From Pantoea nemavictus (GTDB lineage: Bacteria; Pseudomonadota; Gammaproteobacteria; Enterobacterales; Enterobacteriaceae): a DNA stretch of 64,000 bases. Where the stretch lies: contig NZ_JBBGZW010000001.1 in the NCBI RefSeq assembly GCF_037479095.1, positions 992,001 through 1,056,000 of the forward strand, written 5' to 3'. Within the stretch, counting starts at the first letter, position 1; every line of letters begins with the position of its first letter. Position numbers and translations under genes: made by a program. This document shows positions 62,050 to 64,000 of the stretch, one piece after another. The notes beneath the pieces were generated by a model. That model did no database searches. It was not told the origin of the DNA and saw only the letters and a program-made list of their open reading frames with translations.

Positions 62050-64000
62050 ATGAAAAAAAATATTTCCCCTTTAGAGTTGGGCCAGCATCTAACACTCGTT
62101 CGTGAGCGTGCCGGTATCAAGCAAGCTGAACTTGCCCGTAAGGTAACTTGGAGTGCAACAGTTTTATCTCGTATTGAAAGCGGAGATCGTTCGGTTGATG
62201 CCGGCGAGCTATCCATGTTATTAGAGGCTATAGATACTCCAGAAGCCCTAAGACTACGCACAATTATCGAGCGAGACTGGCAGGTAATGGAACGTCCAAG
62301 CTTGGATCATCCAGATCAAGATCTTTTATGGTCTGCAGAAGAAGTAGCTAAACAATTAATAGAGTTAGCCCAAAGGCCCGATACGAAGCATGCTTTTGAA
62401 CGTCGTTTATCTACTTACGTAGATGAGCTAAAGGCTTCAGCAAGTCTGTTGCTCAAACGCGAGCATCAGGTTGCTTTTATAGGAAGTATTGGTATTGGCA
62501 AATCTACTGCAATCTGCAGACTTACAGGTCTTGAGGTATCAGTGACTGAAACAAGCCCTCTAGCCCCCGTACTTGAGGCTGGTGCTGGCGGTATTACTGT
62601 TTGTGAAGTACATCTAAGACAGGGGCCGGGTTACGGTCTTCTAATTGAACCAACATCAGATGATGCCATTCGCTCCCATGTATCTGATTTTGCAGAATAT
62701 ATTAAAGGCAATGTCTCCCAAGGCATTACCGGAGAAGAATCACAGGGCATTTCAAAAGAAATAGAAAGGGCTATTCGTAACTTAGCAGGATTACGCATTA
62801 GTAAAAGCAAGGGAGAAGACGGAAAAGTTGTCCGTAGCGATGAAGCTAAAGAGCTTGCGAAAACACATGGAAGCACCCGCGAGGTTGTAGTCGAAATACT
62901 TTCTAGAATGGAACTGCCTCGCCGTGACCGTCGAGATGTCTGGTACGATGCCAGCACAGGAAAAGAGCCTTTAAATTGGTTAAAAGATACATTTGAGGAA
63001 GTTAATAATGGGCGTCATCCGGAGTTTACACTCCCTGCTCGTATAGAGGTAATTGTACCGAAGCAGTTGCTTCCTATTAATGATCTATCGGTGCGCTTCA
63101 TTGATACTAAAGGCATTGATCGCACCGCTGCACGATCTGACCTTGAAGGCCTGCTTTATGATCCTCATACGCTGGCAATCCTTTGTTCTGGCTTTAACAA
63201 TGCCCCAGCAGCGGAGGCCAGATTACTGCTAGAGCGAGCCAAAGATGCTGGTGTTCGCGATCTTATCCAAAAAGCAGCTTTACTAGTCCTCCCTCGTTCT
63301 GGTGAAGCACTTGAAGTAAAAGATGAAGTAGGATTGAAAGTTGAGAGTGTTGAAGAGGGCTATGAGCTAAAACATGAACAAATATCTATGAGTTTAGCTC
63401 CTCTAGGATTATCTGAATTAGCAGTTGGCTTCTTTGATTCTCGTCAGGATGATCCAGCACTGTTCCAATCTTTCCTCTCAGATCAATTGGACAATGTACG
63501 CCGATCTTTCGGTCAACAATTAGACGAAATTATCAGCAACGCCAAAGTTCTTCTGCAAAACTATGAGCAGGCGCAAACCCAAGAAGTCATCCGTCAAGCA
63601 GCTCAACAATTGAGAACTTGGATAAATCGTCATCGTTCACCTGAACATTTGAATCTACGCGTGCAAGATAGTCTTATTGAGCAATTGGGTCACGCTTACG
63701 CCGCAACAATAAGAGCTTCTGTAAATCGAGATGGTGATTGGTACAACTTGAACTTCGGTCATCATTTAGGATACGGGGCTAGAAAAATTGCAGTTCAATC
63801 ACTTCACTCTGCAGTATTAGGGTTTACTGAAATTTGTCAGAACATGGCCGTCACTCCTGATCTAGAAGAGGCAGCAGAATTACTTGGGCAATCCCAGCGC
63901 TTACTTCAGACAGCCTATGATGAATTGCTTACAAAAATCCAGATCATGGGCCAAACCTCCTTCCGTGAAGAGTTAAAGCAGGATAGAGATTTCTGGACCA
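62050..64000 (+). CDS. XRE helix-turn-helix fused to large P-loop GTPase-like protein (partial)
   Basis: The frame is open from ATG 62050 to the window edge (650 codons) with no stop, so the gene continues. Residues ~8-60 are an XRE HTH ([23 protein letters not shown]...VLSRIESG). After a helical linker comes a P-loop GSIGIGKST (145-153). A G3-like DTKG (352-355) follows ~200 residues later, with a charged helical insert between (~200-310). A clear G4 N/TKxD is not seen. The C-terminal part visible is helical, dynamin-like in composition. It is not a known named family to me. Divergence from hsdM suggests it regulates or works with the hsd-Ptu operon. Confidence 0.75.
   Translation, partial: MKKNISPLELGQHLTLVRERAGIKQAELARKVTWSATVLSRIESGDRSVDAGELSMLLEAIDTPEALRLRTIIERDWQVMERPSLDHPDQDLLWSAEEVAKQLIELAQRPDTKHAFERRLSTYVDELKASASLLLKREHQVAFIGSIGIGKSTAICRLTGLEVSVTETSPLAPVLEAGAGGITVCEVHLRQGPGYGLLIEPTSDDAIRSHVSDFAEYIKGNVSQGITGEESQGISKEIERAIRNLAGLRISKSKGEDGKVVRSDEAKELAKTHGSTREVVVEILSRMELPRRDRRDVWYDASTGKEPLNWLKDTFEEVNNGRHPEFTLPARIEVIVPKQLLPINDLSVRFIDTKGIDRTAARSDLEGLLYDPHTLAILCSGFNNAPAAEARLLLERAKDAGVRDLIQKAALLVLPRSGEALEVKDEVGLKVESVEEGYELKHEQISMSLAPLGLSELAVGFFDSRQDDPALFQSFLSDQLDNVRRSFGQQLDEIISNAKVLLQNYEQAQTQEVIRQAAQQLRTWINRHRSPEHLNLRVQDSLIEQLGHAYAATIRASVNRDGDWYNLNFGHHLGYGARKIAVQSLHSAVLGFTEICQNMAVTPDLEEAAELLGQSQRLLQTAYDELLTKIQIMGQTSFREELKQDRDFWT

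Noticed and set aside
54545..64000. CRISPR array, prophage genes, integrase or transposase in the island
   Set aside because: No regular repeats, structural phage genes or recombinase motifs are visible; an integrase may lie beyond the window.

Overview
The window is a chromosomal segment of an enterobacterium. Gene order and protein sequences fit Erwiniaceae, most likely Pantoea or a close relative. This rests on recognising protein families by eye, not on a database search. Nearly all of positions 1-54500 is conserved housekeeping DNA. The last ~9.5 kb is a visibly more AT-rich accessory island carrying defence-type genes.

Layout. 1-9100, + strand: end of nrdE, nrdF, the osmoprotectant importer proVWX, and the mprA-emrA-emrB efflux operon. 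9100-18300: yfiF (-), trxC, tapT, a YaeF-like lipoprotein, the protein acetyltransferase pat, pssA, yfiM (all +), then kgtP (-). 18500-24150: a complete rRNA operon on the minus strand (16S, tRNA-Ile, tRNA-Ala, 23S, 5S) with P1/P2 promoters and terminator. 24200-28700 (-): clpB behind a sigma-32 type promoter, pgeF, rluD. 28790-31540 (+): bamD, raiA, and pheL-pheA with its attenuator. 31570-33800 (-): aroF-tyrA behind TyrR boxes. 34070 (+): a GNAT acetyltransferase. 34650-38160 (-): rpsP-rimM-trmD-rplS and ffh. 38330-40420 (+): ypjD and corB. 40480-43780 (-): luxS, gshA, yqaB-yqaA, with the sRNA MicA encoded on the + strand between luxS and gshA. 44025-44872 (-): tRNA-Ser(GCU) and five tRNA-Arg(ACG) genes, plus an odd tRNA-Arg-derived element. 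45170-50670 (-): csrA, alaS, recX, recA with its LexA box, and pncC. 50770-54140: tam (-), a DapA-family lyase (+), yjdM (-), mltB (-).

Accessory island. Just upstream of mltB on the + strand is what looks like the first codons of mutS, which break off at about 54540. Beyond it lie a decayed fic gene (three in-frame stops and a frameshift) and a frameshifted fragment that may be the 3' end of a type I restriction gene. Then comes a tight minus-strand operon reading hsdM, hsdS, SMC/RecN-type AAA ATPase, HNH nuclease. The last two form a Septu/PtuAB-like pair (TIGR02646-type HNH). No intact hsdR is visible. Divergent from hsdM, a + strand gene running off the window encodes an XRE helix-turn-helix fused to a large P-loop GTPase-like protein.

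How it works together. The core covers stress and envelope functions (ProU, EmrAB, ClpB, BamD, MltB, MicA), aromatic amino-acid synthesis (AroF, TyrA, PheA with TyrR and attenuation control), translation (rRNA, tRNAs, S16, L19, RimM, TrmD, RluD, RaiA, AlaS, Ffh) and SOS recombination (RecA, RecX). The island looks like a defence locus. The candidate new system is a DNA-methylating specificity module wired to an ATPase-HNH effector, in the position where PrrC or Rlo proteins sit in other hsd loci, next to an XRE-GTPase.
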